This document shows, in pieces, positions 1 through 5,531 of a stretch of DNA of 5,531 nucleotides (its first letter is position 1; every line of letters begins with the position of its first letter). Origin of the DNA: Thermococcus sp. (GTDB lineage: Archaea; Methanobacteriota_B; Thermococci; Thermococcales; Thermococcaceae); contig DRGF01000052.1 in assembly GCA_011050175.1 (NCBI GenBank), positions 1-5,531 on the forward strand, given 5' to 3'. The translations under genes and the position numbers were made by a program. Under the pieces are notes generated by a model. That model was not told the DNA's origin. It saw nothing but the letters and a program-made list of their open reading frames with translations, and did no database searches.

Positions 1-435
1 GTCCTCAAGGATTAGGGCCTTTATTCCGATGCCCCTGACTCCCGGCGGGAGCCTGCCCGCGGGCTCTATGCTCACAACGTACTGGTCGTAGAACTCTATG
101 TGCTCCGCCCGGATGGTCAATCCACGGGAAAGCTTCGAGCGGAGGGGAATAAACTGGAGGAACAGGCTTTCCCTCTCTACGTCCCAGCTCGCGCTTATTG
201 AAACGCTCCCCTTCGTGAAGAACTGCGTCACGTACCGGTCATCCCTCTCCTCACCGGCCAGAGAAAAGCCTAACTTTGCCATGGCCCGGCCAAGGAAGTT
301 CGGCCGCGGGAGCTTCTGATAGTTTATCAGATACTCCCCTATCCATCCCGCCAAAGGCATGGAATAGCCTACGAAAGCCTGCCTCTGAACCCGCAGGTAG
401 GCCACACTGGGGAGCAGTTTGAACTGGTCGTGCAT
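1..435 (-). CDS. Uncharacterised protein, N-terminal 145 codons (runs off left edge)
   Basis: An open frame of 145 codons starts at the ATG at 435-433 (MHDQFKLLPS) and is still open at base 1, so the C-terminus is missing. I do not recognise the family. The visible part is soluble-looking, with no signal peptide and no clear membrane segment. It has a short aromatic, Gly-rich N-terminal stretch (FVGYSMPLAGWIGEYL, residues 21-36). Alternating hydrophobic/polar segments then suggest beta strands (SVSISASW, SLFLQFIPL, YVVSIEPAG, GIGIKALILED). Coding is supported by the absence of stops, mostly G/C third positions like the neighbouring gene, and a plausible amino-acid mix. The first ATG is chosen because a TATA-like element is centred 25 bp upstream. 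No Shine-Dalgarno precedes it, which would fit a leaderless transcript. A TTG lies immediately before, and Met26 and Met51 are later alternatives. It is co-directional with and 52 bp downstream of DP2, but a role in replication is not shown by the sequence. Confidence 0.75.
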   Translation of the reverse strand, partial: MHDQFKLLPSVAYLRVQRQAFVGYSMPLAGWIGEYLINYQKLPRPNFLGRAMAKLGFSLAGEERDDRYVTQFFTKGSVSISASWDVERESLFLQFIPLRSKLSRGLTIRAEHIEFYDQYVVSIEPAGRLPPGVRGIGIKALILED

Positions 436-444
436 CAAAAAAAG
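436..444 (-). terminator. Possible oligo-T termination tract after the DP2 gene
   Basis: On the minus strand the base run C-TTTTTTT-G lies just before the next ATG, and a second run of five T directly follows the DP2 stop codon (487-483). Intrinsic termination in Thermococcales is associated with oligo-T tracts, often without a strong hairpin. No GC-rich stem is visible here. The 18-bp palindrome at 452-469 could form only a weak, AT-rich hairpin ahead of the seven-T run. The T-run lies only 1 nt upstream of the next gene's start, so it could equally be part of that gene's initiator region. Confidence 0.3.
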
Positions 445-451
445 AACGGCA

Positions 452-469
452 TAATCATATATATGATTA
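452..469 (-). promoter_or_regulatory. Palindromic TATA-like promoter element before the uncharacterised gene
   Basis: TAATCATATATATGATTA is a perfect 18-bp inverted repeat with a CATATATATG core. Its centre lies 25 bp upstream of the ATG at 435. Archaeal TATA boxes usually sit about 25-27 bp before the transcription start, so transcription could begin at or next to the start codon, giving a leaderless mRNA. That agrees with the absence of a ribosome-binding site. The upstream flank lacks an obvious purine-rich BRE, which lowers confidence. Because the element is symmetrical it could also be an operator for a dimeric regulator that blocks TBP binding. This is inferred from base composition and spacing only. 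Confidence 0.5.
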
Positions 470-485
470 ACGGAAATAACGGAAA
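468..485. repeat. Tandem 9-bp direct repeat TAACGGAAA x2
   Basis: Two exact head-to-tail copies of TAACGGAAA (468-476 and 477-485) fill the space between the DP2 stop codon and the palindromic TATA-like element. The first copy overlaps the palindrome by two bases. On the minus strand they read TTTCCGTTA twice, just upstream of the TATA-like core, where BRE or activator contacts would lie. Two short copies could arise by chance or slippage. No function is established. Confidence 0.5.
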
Positions 486-487
486 AA

Positions 488-3400
488 CTAAGAGCCAAAG
501 AACTCGTCCAGGCTTATACCCTTCTTTTTCTTCTTCATGGCAGCCTTTTCCTTCTTGGCCGCCTTTTCAAGGCCAGTTGACGGCTTTATTTTTTTCTCAG
601 AGCGTTTTGGGCCACCAGATTCACTCTTTTTCTCGGCCTTGGGCTTCTGATTGGACTTTCCGTTCGCCTTCAGCTCATCGAGGTAGCCGTTTTTGCCATT
701 GGATTTGCCCGTGCGGGCCTTTATTATCTTCTCGCAGACGTCGGCCGAGAAGCCCATAAGCGTTCTCTGCCTCTCAGGGAAGACGTTCTCAAAGAGGGTT
801 TTGATGTCCTTCTCCGTCAGGCATATCCTCTGCCTCGTGTAGTCAAGAACGTTGTAGCGCGTAACCAGCATCTTGGCCGTCGGGAGGTACTTCTCAATTG
901 CACCCTTGCTGACGGTCAGAACTATCTTCCCGCCGCACTTGGGGCATTTTCCGGCCAGCGGAGGCCTCCGGTACTTCGTGTTGCACTTAACACAGCGGAA
1001 CTCCTGGCGGGTGAAGCTCCTCAGGTTGCCCCTCAGGTCAGGGACGAGGTGGGAGTTGATTATCGTCTCGGCCACGTGGTGCTCGTCAACGGCGCGGATG
1101 CGCTCAGCGAGGGAGAGCTGCCTCTCAACCTTCTCGACCATGTCGCCGAGCTGTTTGTACAGGCTCATCTTCGGGCCGAGGCCTATGTCGTCGGTGTCGT
1201 GGGTGAACTTTATGCCCTCGTACATCTCGGGCTTTCCGAGACGGTCTTCAACGCGCTCGATGAACTTAACCTCCTTGGGCGACTTCATCTCGTAGGTGGC
1301 GGCGTAGAACTCAAGCGGATAGTACCTGACGACGTCCATGTTGTGGACCTCACTGTCAACCTCGCGCGGATCAAGCCTTGTCGTAACGACCAGGGGCGCG
1401 TCCATCTTGCCGCCGCGCTTCTCAGGGAGGTAGTACTTGCTGAAGTTCAGCAGGGCATCAAGGAGGAGCATGACAGCGTCCTCATCGCCGTCGCATTGAT
1501 GTGTTACAATATTTTCGTTTATCAAAACATTATGGTATCTCTTAGCATTCAGAGAGAACACAAAGTCATCTTTAGGTTTGAGGTACTCGATGCGTTTAAC
1601 TTTCACCGGCCAACCCATCTCGTGTGAGTATCTGTCCCTGTTGTTCGTTTTGACCGAATGAATTGAATAGACGGAATTCTTGCGCTTACTGATGAATCCT
1701 ACTTCTCTAAAGAACGCGTGGTAGTGCTCACCCGCAATGTTCAACGCATAAACCGTTGAGACAGGAACTTCGTTTCCACGTTCAACATGATAGAGCCTGC
1801 CCCGAGCGTTGCCTCTGTTAGCGTTCTTATCGAGGGTATAGTAACCCCGGATTCCGAACTTCGAGAGCAGTAGCGTTTCAATGTCCTCTAGGAGGGTCTT
1901 ATTAACGCTGTAAACCACAACCCTCGGAACTGTACTGAGAGCACTTCCGTCGCCCTCAAAGTACGCCCTCAGCATCTCCGCAACGGCGTCTTTCGGCAGT
2001 GTGTAAACCAGACGGGGAACGCGCTTTGTGTGTGCGTTTCTTCCTGCGCCCAAGACCTCAGTAAAGAGCAGGTACAGAATGCGCGAGCCGACTGTAACTT
2101 TTTCTCCGCGCTCGTGTATTCCAAAGCCATCTCCGAATGCATCTCTCAGTGCTTTTTTAAGGTCAGCCCTAACTTCCTCGTCGGCTATTGAGAAGCTTAT
2201 CTGATAAACGCTGTCGCTTTCCCTCGCGTAGCCCTCGGCAAGATAATAACCAAGGACGCGCATCAGGGGTTTTATTGGGACGAACCTCTGTATTCTAACC
2301 CTGTCCCGCTTGAAGGCCAGCCAGCACTCCGGGACATCCTTTAACGACAGCCCTGCTTTTTTGAGGATTCTCAAAAGTTCTCCCAGCGGCAGAGAGTCCC
2401 TGCGGAGGTAGTCCCCCTTAACTTTTGCTCCAATGGAAGACAGCCACTTGGAGAGTCCGCGAACCATTACGATGTCCCAGATATCCTTGAACCGCTCATC
2501 TGAGAAGGCCTCTAGTAGGTCGAGGTATTCAATGTCCTTCTCTTCAAAATTGGGCCTTGGGACGAGTATTCTGTCGCCCTCCTTCACCTCAAAGGCCCTT
2601 TTCTCGACGAACTTTCCGTCCTCATAGACGAGAACCGGATGGTCAACGGTCGTTTCGAAGCTCCTTCCCAGCTCAAGCTCGAAGCGTATGAGGTGGTCAG
2701 TGCTTGGGGCCTTAATGACGTCCTCGATGTCGGTGAGGACTACTTTACCGCTCTCAGGGTCAAATGAGTAAACCTTAACATCCCTCTTTGGCTTCCTCCT
2801 GACGTAGACCATGTTTTCATAGCTCTCGTCCTCGAAGAGCTCATAGAGCTCGCGAAGGGTTATCCTGGCCGGCTTGCCGCCAATCTGAACGAGAATCCTC
2901 GTGTCACCGGGGAAGCAGTTCCTCCTCTTCGCGGCGTGGTAATACGGGTGAGCATAGCCTACCAGCACGTCGGAGAAGCCTATTATTCTGCCTATGATTC
3001 CGGCAGAGGTGTGTGGAGCGAGACCGATGACGAGGTGGCCCACAAGGTCTTCCATCTTCTCGGCGTTGTAGAACCTCGGGAGGCCGTAGAACTTCTCGAG
3101 CAGGTCGTCTATGAACCGCGCAACCTTTAGAAGGTATCTGCCCGCCTCGTAGGGCAGTATGACGTCCTGAACCCTGAGCTCGAGTATCTGGTCGTCCCGC
3201 TCCAGGGGCTTGCCCTCGAAGTCGTGGGTGTAGCCGAGCTCGCGGAGCTTCTCAACGCTCGTACCTATCTCCCTCGGCTTGAAGTGGGTTATCGGGGCGT
3301 CGGTGGCGTCGAAGCGGATTGTGCCATCTTTAAAGACGTAGACGTCGTTTTTGGCCCTCAGAAGGCCCTTCTCCAGGGGCTCGGCCATCTTGTAGCCGGA

Positions 3401-5531
3401 GGTCATACCCTGGACGCCCTTGAGCTTGTCGATGCCGTAGACCTTGACGTTCTCCATCGCCTGCCTCAGCAGTTCGGAGGGTTTTATTGTCCTCCTCGCG
3501 TAGGGCTTCAGCTCGGTGCTGCACTTGGGACACTGGAAGTCGAAGTTCTCTGCTTCGTTCTGTGAGTAGTCAACGTTGCACCTGGGGCAGTGCCAGAGGA
3601 GCTCCTTCCTCGTGCCGCAGACAGGGCAGAGGTGTTCCGGGCCGGTGTGGCCGCATTCGGGGCACTTGAAGAAGGCTATCTCAACACTCGCTACCTTTCC
3701 TTCCTCGGCGGCCTTTTTGATGTCCCTGCTGGAGCCGCCCGCGAGACCTATCGGGAAGAGAACCTGAACAGGAGGCTTCATCCTCCTCTCCTTGGCCTTC
3801 TCGGGCCTGCCCATTCTCGCGCCGATCCAGCTTATTCCCCTGTCGCGGAGCTTTATTCTGTTGTTCTTGTTGATGATGTCTATTACAGTAAAGAAGGGCT
3901 TCGCCCTGAACTCCCACTCAAGGTTGCCGAGGGGCGTCAGCAGAGCGGCGCTCCATGGGTAATCTATTACTATGACTTTTGTCTTCTTTTCCACCCGCTC
4001 GAGCCTGTGTGGGAGACCGAGGAGTTCGAGGTAGCGCTTTATTTTGGGGTCGTTCTCCAAAACTACTTTTCTCGCGAACTTGTTCTTCATGTGCTCGTCC
4101 CACTCGATTTGAGCGCCGAGGAGGGCCTTCTGGAGTTCCTCAACTTCCTCAGGCTTTAGGGTGTTCCAGTAGAGGGTGTAGTGCGGGTGGAACGGGATGT
4201 CGAGAACCTTCGAGAGGTGTATGGCGACCTCAACGTCCGGCCTGACGCGTAGGGGGTCTTTCAGGAGGCGTTCGAGGAAGTCCGGGTCGAGTTCAATGTA
4301 CTCGGCCGCCTCCTCGATGGCCTCGCGCGGGTTGTCGGAGAACGGCTTAAGCTCAACCTCGTAGGTCTCGGCTATGGCCTTAACAAGCTCCTGAATCCAC
4401 CATTCTTCAGCGTAGTTGGCTGGGAGGAGCGTCTGGTTGTTCTCCACGAAGTCGCCGAAGTTCACCAGGGCATCGCCGACGTAGAGTATCTCATCGATTT
4501 TGTCGCGGATTTTGAGGGCGGTTTCATAGTCGTCCACCCGTATAACGCTCCCGTCCTTGAGCTTCACTATCGGGCCTTCGACGGTGGTTGCAGGGGTCAC
4601 GATACAGCCCTTGCCGGGCCTTTCCGTCTTCATCTGGGTTCCAATCGCTATGAACTCGTCGAGGACAAGCATGGTAGCGGGGTTGACGCTCCACGTTGCG
4701 AAACCGCTGACGCGGGAGCGGCCGTACCTGAGCCTGAAGCCGCCGTTGGTGGAAGGCTCGGCGAAGAGCGGCCTCCCACCGATTATCTCCTTCGTGTATT
4801 TCTTGTTGGGGGCGATGCTGGCCCTGAATTTCTCGTAGAGTTCATAGTAAAAGCCCTTCTCGACCTTCTCAACAACTTCTTCCCCAGCGCCGGAATCCTC
4901 GGCTTTGGATTCGGAAGATTTGGAATCATCCGCCTTATTGCCCTTTTCTTTGGCATCTACGAACTCTTTTATCCAGTCCCAGCCGTCAACGCCCATCTTG
5001 TCTATGTACTTGACGAGCTTCTTCGCCTTCTGAAGGACACCCTCGGCGAGGACGAGTATGGCGCCGCCGCGCAGGTGATTGGTCTCAACGCCGGGGACGT
5101 CGCGGTGTGAGACCTCAACCTTATCCGTTTCTTCACCAGTTATCTCGATGGGGATGTTCTTCATGGCGAGCCTTACCTCGTCGGCCTCGGGGTGGTACTG
5201 CAGGCGCGTGACGGCGCGGTGGTAGAGGTCTATCTCCTCGACCATCCTCTCTATGTGCTTCTCGCTCGGCTTGAAGCGGTCGAGGCCGAGCTTCTTCCTG
5301 ACGTAGTCTCCGACGAGGACGCTGAGGGCCTGAGCGGTTCCTCCAGAGCTCCTTATAGGCCCGGCGTAGTAGAGGGCAAGGTATTCGGAATTGTCGTCCC
5401 ACTCGTTGCGCTTGATTTTAACGTCAGCTATTCCCTCAAGGGGAGCCGAGACTATACCCTCGGTGAGGATTGCAAGGGCAGTCCTAACGGCCTGCTCTGC
5501 GTAGCGCTCCTTGCTCCCCAGGTCGCCAAAC
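488..5531 (-). CDS. polC: DNA polymerase D (PolII) large subunit DP2, intein-containing precursor, 5' end missing
   Basis: Catalytic large subunit of the heterodimeric D-family replicative DNA polymerase of Euryarchaeota. It extends primers using the DP1 subunit as proofreading partner. The frame is open from the right edge (first full codon 5530-5528, FGDLGSKERYAEQ) to TAG at 490-488, giving 1680 codons. The ATG at 5245 is internal, because 95 conserved codons precede it, including YYAGPIRSSGGTAQALSV. Recognised blocks, numbered from that internal Met: SGFATW near 182; the VGDALVNFGDFVENNQTLLP region near 255; RDRGISWIGARMGRPEKAKE near 470; two zinc-binding modules at 528-575; catalytic NCDGDED split by an intein (Asn776, then Cys1251); a third zinc module at 1418-1437; and a Lys-rich tail from about 1510 with terminal ISLDEFF. 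Removing the intein leaves 1206 residues, which fits a family of about 1260-1330 residues with roughly 90-120 N-terminal residues lost. The DP1 gene is expected upstream outside the window. The name polC (also polD2/DP2) follows archaeal usage and is unrelated to bacterial PolC. Confidence 0.97.
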   Translation of the reverse strand, partial: FGDLGSKERYAEQAVRTALAILTEGIVSAPLEGIADVKIKRNEWDDNSEYLALYYAGPIRSSGGTAQALSVLVGDYVRKKLGLDRFKPSEKHIERMVEEIDLYHRAVTRLQYHPEADEVRLAMKNIPIEITGEETDKVEVSHRDVPGVETNHLRGGAILVLAEGVLQKAKKLVKYIDKMGVDGWDWIKEFVDAKEKGNKADDSKSSESKAEDSGAGEEVVEKVEKGFYYELYEKFRASIAPNKKYTKEIIGGRPLFAEPSTNGGFRLRYGRSRVSGFATWSVNPATMLVLDEFIAIGTQMKTERPGKGCIVTPATTVEGPIVKLKDGSVIRVDDYETALKIRDKIDEILYVGDALVNFGDFVENNQTLLPANYAEEWWIQELVKAIAETYEVELKPFSDNPREAIEEAAEYIELDPDFLERLLKDPLRVRPDVEVAIHLSKVLDIPFHPHYTLYWNTLKPEEVEELQKALLGAQIEWDEHMKNKFARKVVLENDPKIKRYLELLGLPHRLERVEKKTKVIVIDYPWSAALLTPLGNLEWEFRAKPFFTVIDIINKNNRIKLRDRGISWIGARMGRPEKAKERRMKPPVQVLFPIGLAGGSSRDIKKAAEEGKVASVEIAFFKCPECGHTGPEHLCPVCGTRKELLWHCPRCNVDYSQNEAENFDFQCPKCSTELKPYARRTIKPSELLRQAMENVKVYGIDKLKGVQGMTSGYKMAEPLEKGLLRAKNDVYVFKDGTIRFDATDAPITHFKPREIGTSVEKLRELGYTHDFEGKPLERDDQILELRVQDVILPYEAGRYLLKVARFIDDLLEKFYGLPRFYNAEKMEDLVGHLVIGLAPHTSAGIIGRIIGFSDVLVGYAHPYYHAAKRRNCFPGDTRILVQIGGKPARITLRELYELFEDESYENMVYVRRKPKRDVKVYSFDPESGKVVLTDIEDVIKAPSTDHLIRFELELGRSFETTVDHPVLVYEDGKFVEKRAFEVKEGDRILVPRPNFEEKDIEYLDLLEAFSDERFKDIWDIVMVRGLSKWLSSIGAKVKGDYLRRDSLPLGELLRILKKAGLSLKDVPECWLAFKRDRVRIQRFVPIKPLMRVLGYYLAEGYARESDSVYQISFSIADEEVRADLKKALRDAFGDGFGIHERGEKVTVGSRILYLLFTEVLGAGRNAHTKRVPRLVYTLPKDAVAEMLRAYFEGDGSALSTVPRVVVYSVNKTLLEDIETLLLSKFGIRGYYTLDKNANRGNARGRLYHVERGNEVPVSTVYALNIAGEHYHAFFREVGFISKRKNSVYSIHSVKTNNRDRYSHEMGWPVKVKRIEYLKPKDDFVFSLNAKRYHNVLINENIVTHQCDGDEDAVMLLLDALLNFSKYYLPEKRGGKMDAPLVVTTRLDPREVDSEVHNMDVVRYYPLEFYAATYEMKSPKEVKFIERVEDRLGKPEMYEGIKFTHDTDDIGLGPKMSLYKQLGDMVEKVERQLSLAERIRAVDEHHVAETIINSHLVPDLRGNLRSFTRQEFRCVKCNTKYRRPPLAGKCPKCGGKIVLTVSKGAIEKYLPTAKMLVTRYNVLDYTRQRICLTEKDIKTLFENVFPERQRTLMGFSADVCEKIIKARTGKSNGKNGYLDELKANGKSNQKPKAEKKSESGGPKRSEKKIKPSTGLEKAAKKEKAAMKKKKKGISLDEFFGS
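497..520 (-). other. C-terminal PCNA-interacting (PIP-like) motif of DP2
   Basis: GISLDEFF lies two residues before the stop codon and fits the PIP pattern (x-x-x-L-x-x-F-F), with Gly in place of the usual Gln. It ends a Lys-rich, probably disordered tail of about 76 residues (718-491) that includes a run of five Lys just before it. A C-terminal PIP motif tethering PolD to the sliding clamp is known for Thermococcales DP2. Confidence 0.8.
935..994 (-). other. C-terminal zinc-binding module of DP2
   Basis: A 20-residue segment starts CVKC and ends CPKC, separated by NTKYRRPPLAGK. It forms one four-Cys zinc module and is preceded by the conserved RSFTRQEFR. It matches the third zinc module of the DP2 C-terminal domain, the part of the subunit that contacts DP1 in PolD structures; the contact is known from the family, not visible here. 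Confidence 0.82.
1478..1495 (-). other. PolD catalytic motif CDGDED (C-extein side of the splice junction)
   Basis: Codons read C-D-G-D-E-D. In DP2 the two Asp residues flanking Gly (1492-1490 and 1486-1484) are the metal-coordinating catalytic aspartates of a double-psi beta-barrel, resembling the DFDGD motif of multisubunit RNA polymerases. The preceding Asn of the motif is at 2920-2918, on the other side of the intein. The Cys at 1495-1493 is also the +1 nucleophile for splicing. The catalytic motif is therefore contiguous only after splicing. Confidence 0.93.
1496..2917 (-). mobile_element. PolII-type intein of 474 residues with homing endonuclease
   Basis: An in-frame protein intron of exactly 474 codons that excises itself from the DP2 precursor and joins ...AAKRRN to CDGDED.... 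Block A starts with the nucleophile Cys1 (CFPGDTRILV). Block B has TVDH with Thr90 and His93 (SFETTVDHPVLVY). LAGLIDADG endonuclease motifs lie at intein residues 221-229 and 316-324. Block F is DDFVFSLNAKRYHNVLI, and block G ends NENIVTHQ followed by extein Cys+1. The penultimate His is present, but the last residue is Gln474 instead of the usual Asn; this is also known in Pyrococcus PolII inteins. The insertion site is the one used by the Pyrococcus DP2 inteins, which are mini-inteins of under 200 residues. From memory, the DP2 intein of T. kodakarensis is of about this length. Splicing and homing activity are inferred from intact motifs. Confidence 0.96.
1607..2557 (-). other. LAGLIDADG homing endonuclease region inside the intein
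   Basis: Intein residues about 121-437 interrupt the splicing domain. By recalled comparison with Pyrococcus PolII mini-inteins, the splicing fold ends near AFEVKEGDR and resumes near VKVKRIEYL. The region holds two LAGLIDADG helices: VLGYYLAEG (2257-2231, acidic residue Glu228) and LRAYFEGDG (1972-1946, acidic residue Asp323), 95 residues apart. This matches a monomeric two-repeat endonuclease that cuts intein-less DP2 alleles. Both metal-binding acidic positions are retained and there is no stop or frameshift, so activity is plausible. About 90 residues before the first motif (intein 121-210, containing GLSKWLSS and DYLRRDSLPLGELL) may be an extra DNA-recognition module. Boundaries are approximate. 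Confidence 0.85.
3521..3664 (-). other. Zinc-binding region with four CPxC knuckles in DP2
   Basis: Within 48 residues there are four Cys pairs: CPEC, CPVC, CPRC and CPKC, with spacing consistent with two four-Cys zinc modules. They follow the conserved block KPPVQVLFPIGLAGGSS. This region is characteristic of DP2 and is a structural element of PolD. All eight Cys are present. Confidence 0.85.
4856..4954 (-). other. Low-complexity acidic linker in DP2
   Basis: About 33 residues between VKYIDKMGVDGWDWIKEF and GFYYELYEKF are dominated by Glu, Asp, Lys, Ser and Ala (for example KADDSKSSESKAEDSGAGEE). It is predicted to be a flexible linker between the N-terminal domain and the rest of DP2. The Pyrococcus protein, recalled, has an acidic linker of unrelated sequence at the same place, so it looks poorly conserved. 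Confidence 0.6.

Noticed and set aside
98..319. Plus-strand ORF of 73 codons
   Set aside because: It lies entirely opposite the minus-strand gene at 1-435, which has better start context and composition. The plus-strand translation is of low-quality composition with no recognisable features.
435..458. Seven-codon minus-strand mini-ORF whose TGA overlaps the ATG of the downstream gene by one base
   Set aside because: Its ATG lies inside the TATA-like palindrome, so the proposed promoter would not transcribe it, and it has no Shine-Dalgarno. It could matter only in DP2 read-through transcripts. Chance is the simpler explanation.
430..759. Plus-strand ORF of 109 codons
   Set aside because: It is antisense to the Lys-rich DP2 tail; its Ser/Phe/Pro/Arg-rich translation is what complementing Lys codons would give.
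1049..1627. Plus-strand ORF of 192 codons, and the similar ones at 3224-3565 and 3590-4159
   Set aside because: These lie antisense to conserved DP2/intein coding sequence. Long antisense frames are expected in GC-biased genes, and there is no promoter or ribosome-binding site to support them.
2231..2257. Endonuclease region as a free-standing gene or insertion sequence
   Set aside because: It is in frame with flanking splicing blocks A, B, F and G, without its own start, stop, terminal repeats or target duplication, so it is an intein domain.
5133..5245. ATG at 5245 as the start of DP2
   Set aside because: The same frame stays open for 95 further codons to the window edge, encoding conserved DP2 sequence such as YYAGPIRSSGGTAQAL. 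The true start is outside the window.
1..5531. tRNA, rRNA, CRISPR arrays, defence or toxin-antitoxin genes
   Set aside because: I looked for regularly spaced repeats, tRNA-like TPsiC segments and small paired ORFs and saw none. Nearly all of the window is accounted for by two minus-strand genes.

Overview
The window comes from a hyperthermophilic euryarchaeon of the order Thermococcales, most likely Thermococcus. This rests on the dominant minus-strand gene, which closely resembles the large catalytic subunit (DP2) of the archaeal D-family DNA polymerase. It is interrupted by an intein at the insertion point known from Pyrococcus/Thermococcus PolII inteins. The assignment is from recognition of the protein family, not from a database search.

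Layout, read on the minus strand from right to left. Positions 5531-488 hold the DP2 gene, open at the right edge, so roughly the first 90-120 codons are outside the window. The reading frame continues upstream of the ATG at 5245 through 95 more conserved codons, so that ATG is internal. Inside the gene lies a 474-codon in-frame intein (2917-1496). It carries a two-motif LAGLIDADG homing endonuclease and sits between the Asn and the Cys of the catalytic NCDGDED motif. The last residues of DP2 form a Lys-rich tail ending in a PCNA-binding (PIP-like) motif. A 52-bp AT-rich gap (487-436) follows. It holds T-runs, a tandem 9-bp repeat and an 18-bp palindrome with a TATA-like core. A second minus-strand gene starts at 435 and runs off the left edge (145 codons seen); I do not recognise its product.

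Functionally, DP2 pairs with the exonuclease subunit DP1 (not in the window) to form PolD, a replicative polymerase of Euryarchaeota. Because the intein splits the catalytic motif, the precursor should be inactive until protein splicing joins the exteins. The intergenic gap suggests that the downstream gene has its own promoter, possibly giving a leaderless mRNA, though read-through from DP2 is also possible.

No RNA genes, CRISPR arrays, IS elements or plus-strand genes are supported. The most noteworthy items are the intein (C-terminal Gln, apparently intact endonuclease, AT-rich C-terminal end) and the palindromic promoter-like gap before the uncharacterised gene. I found no convincing new multi-gene system.
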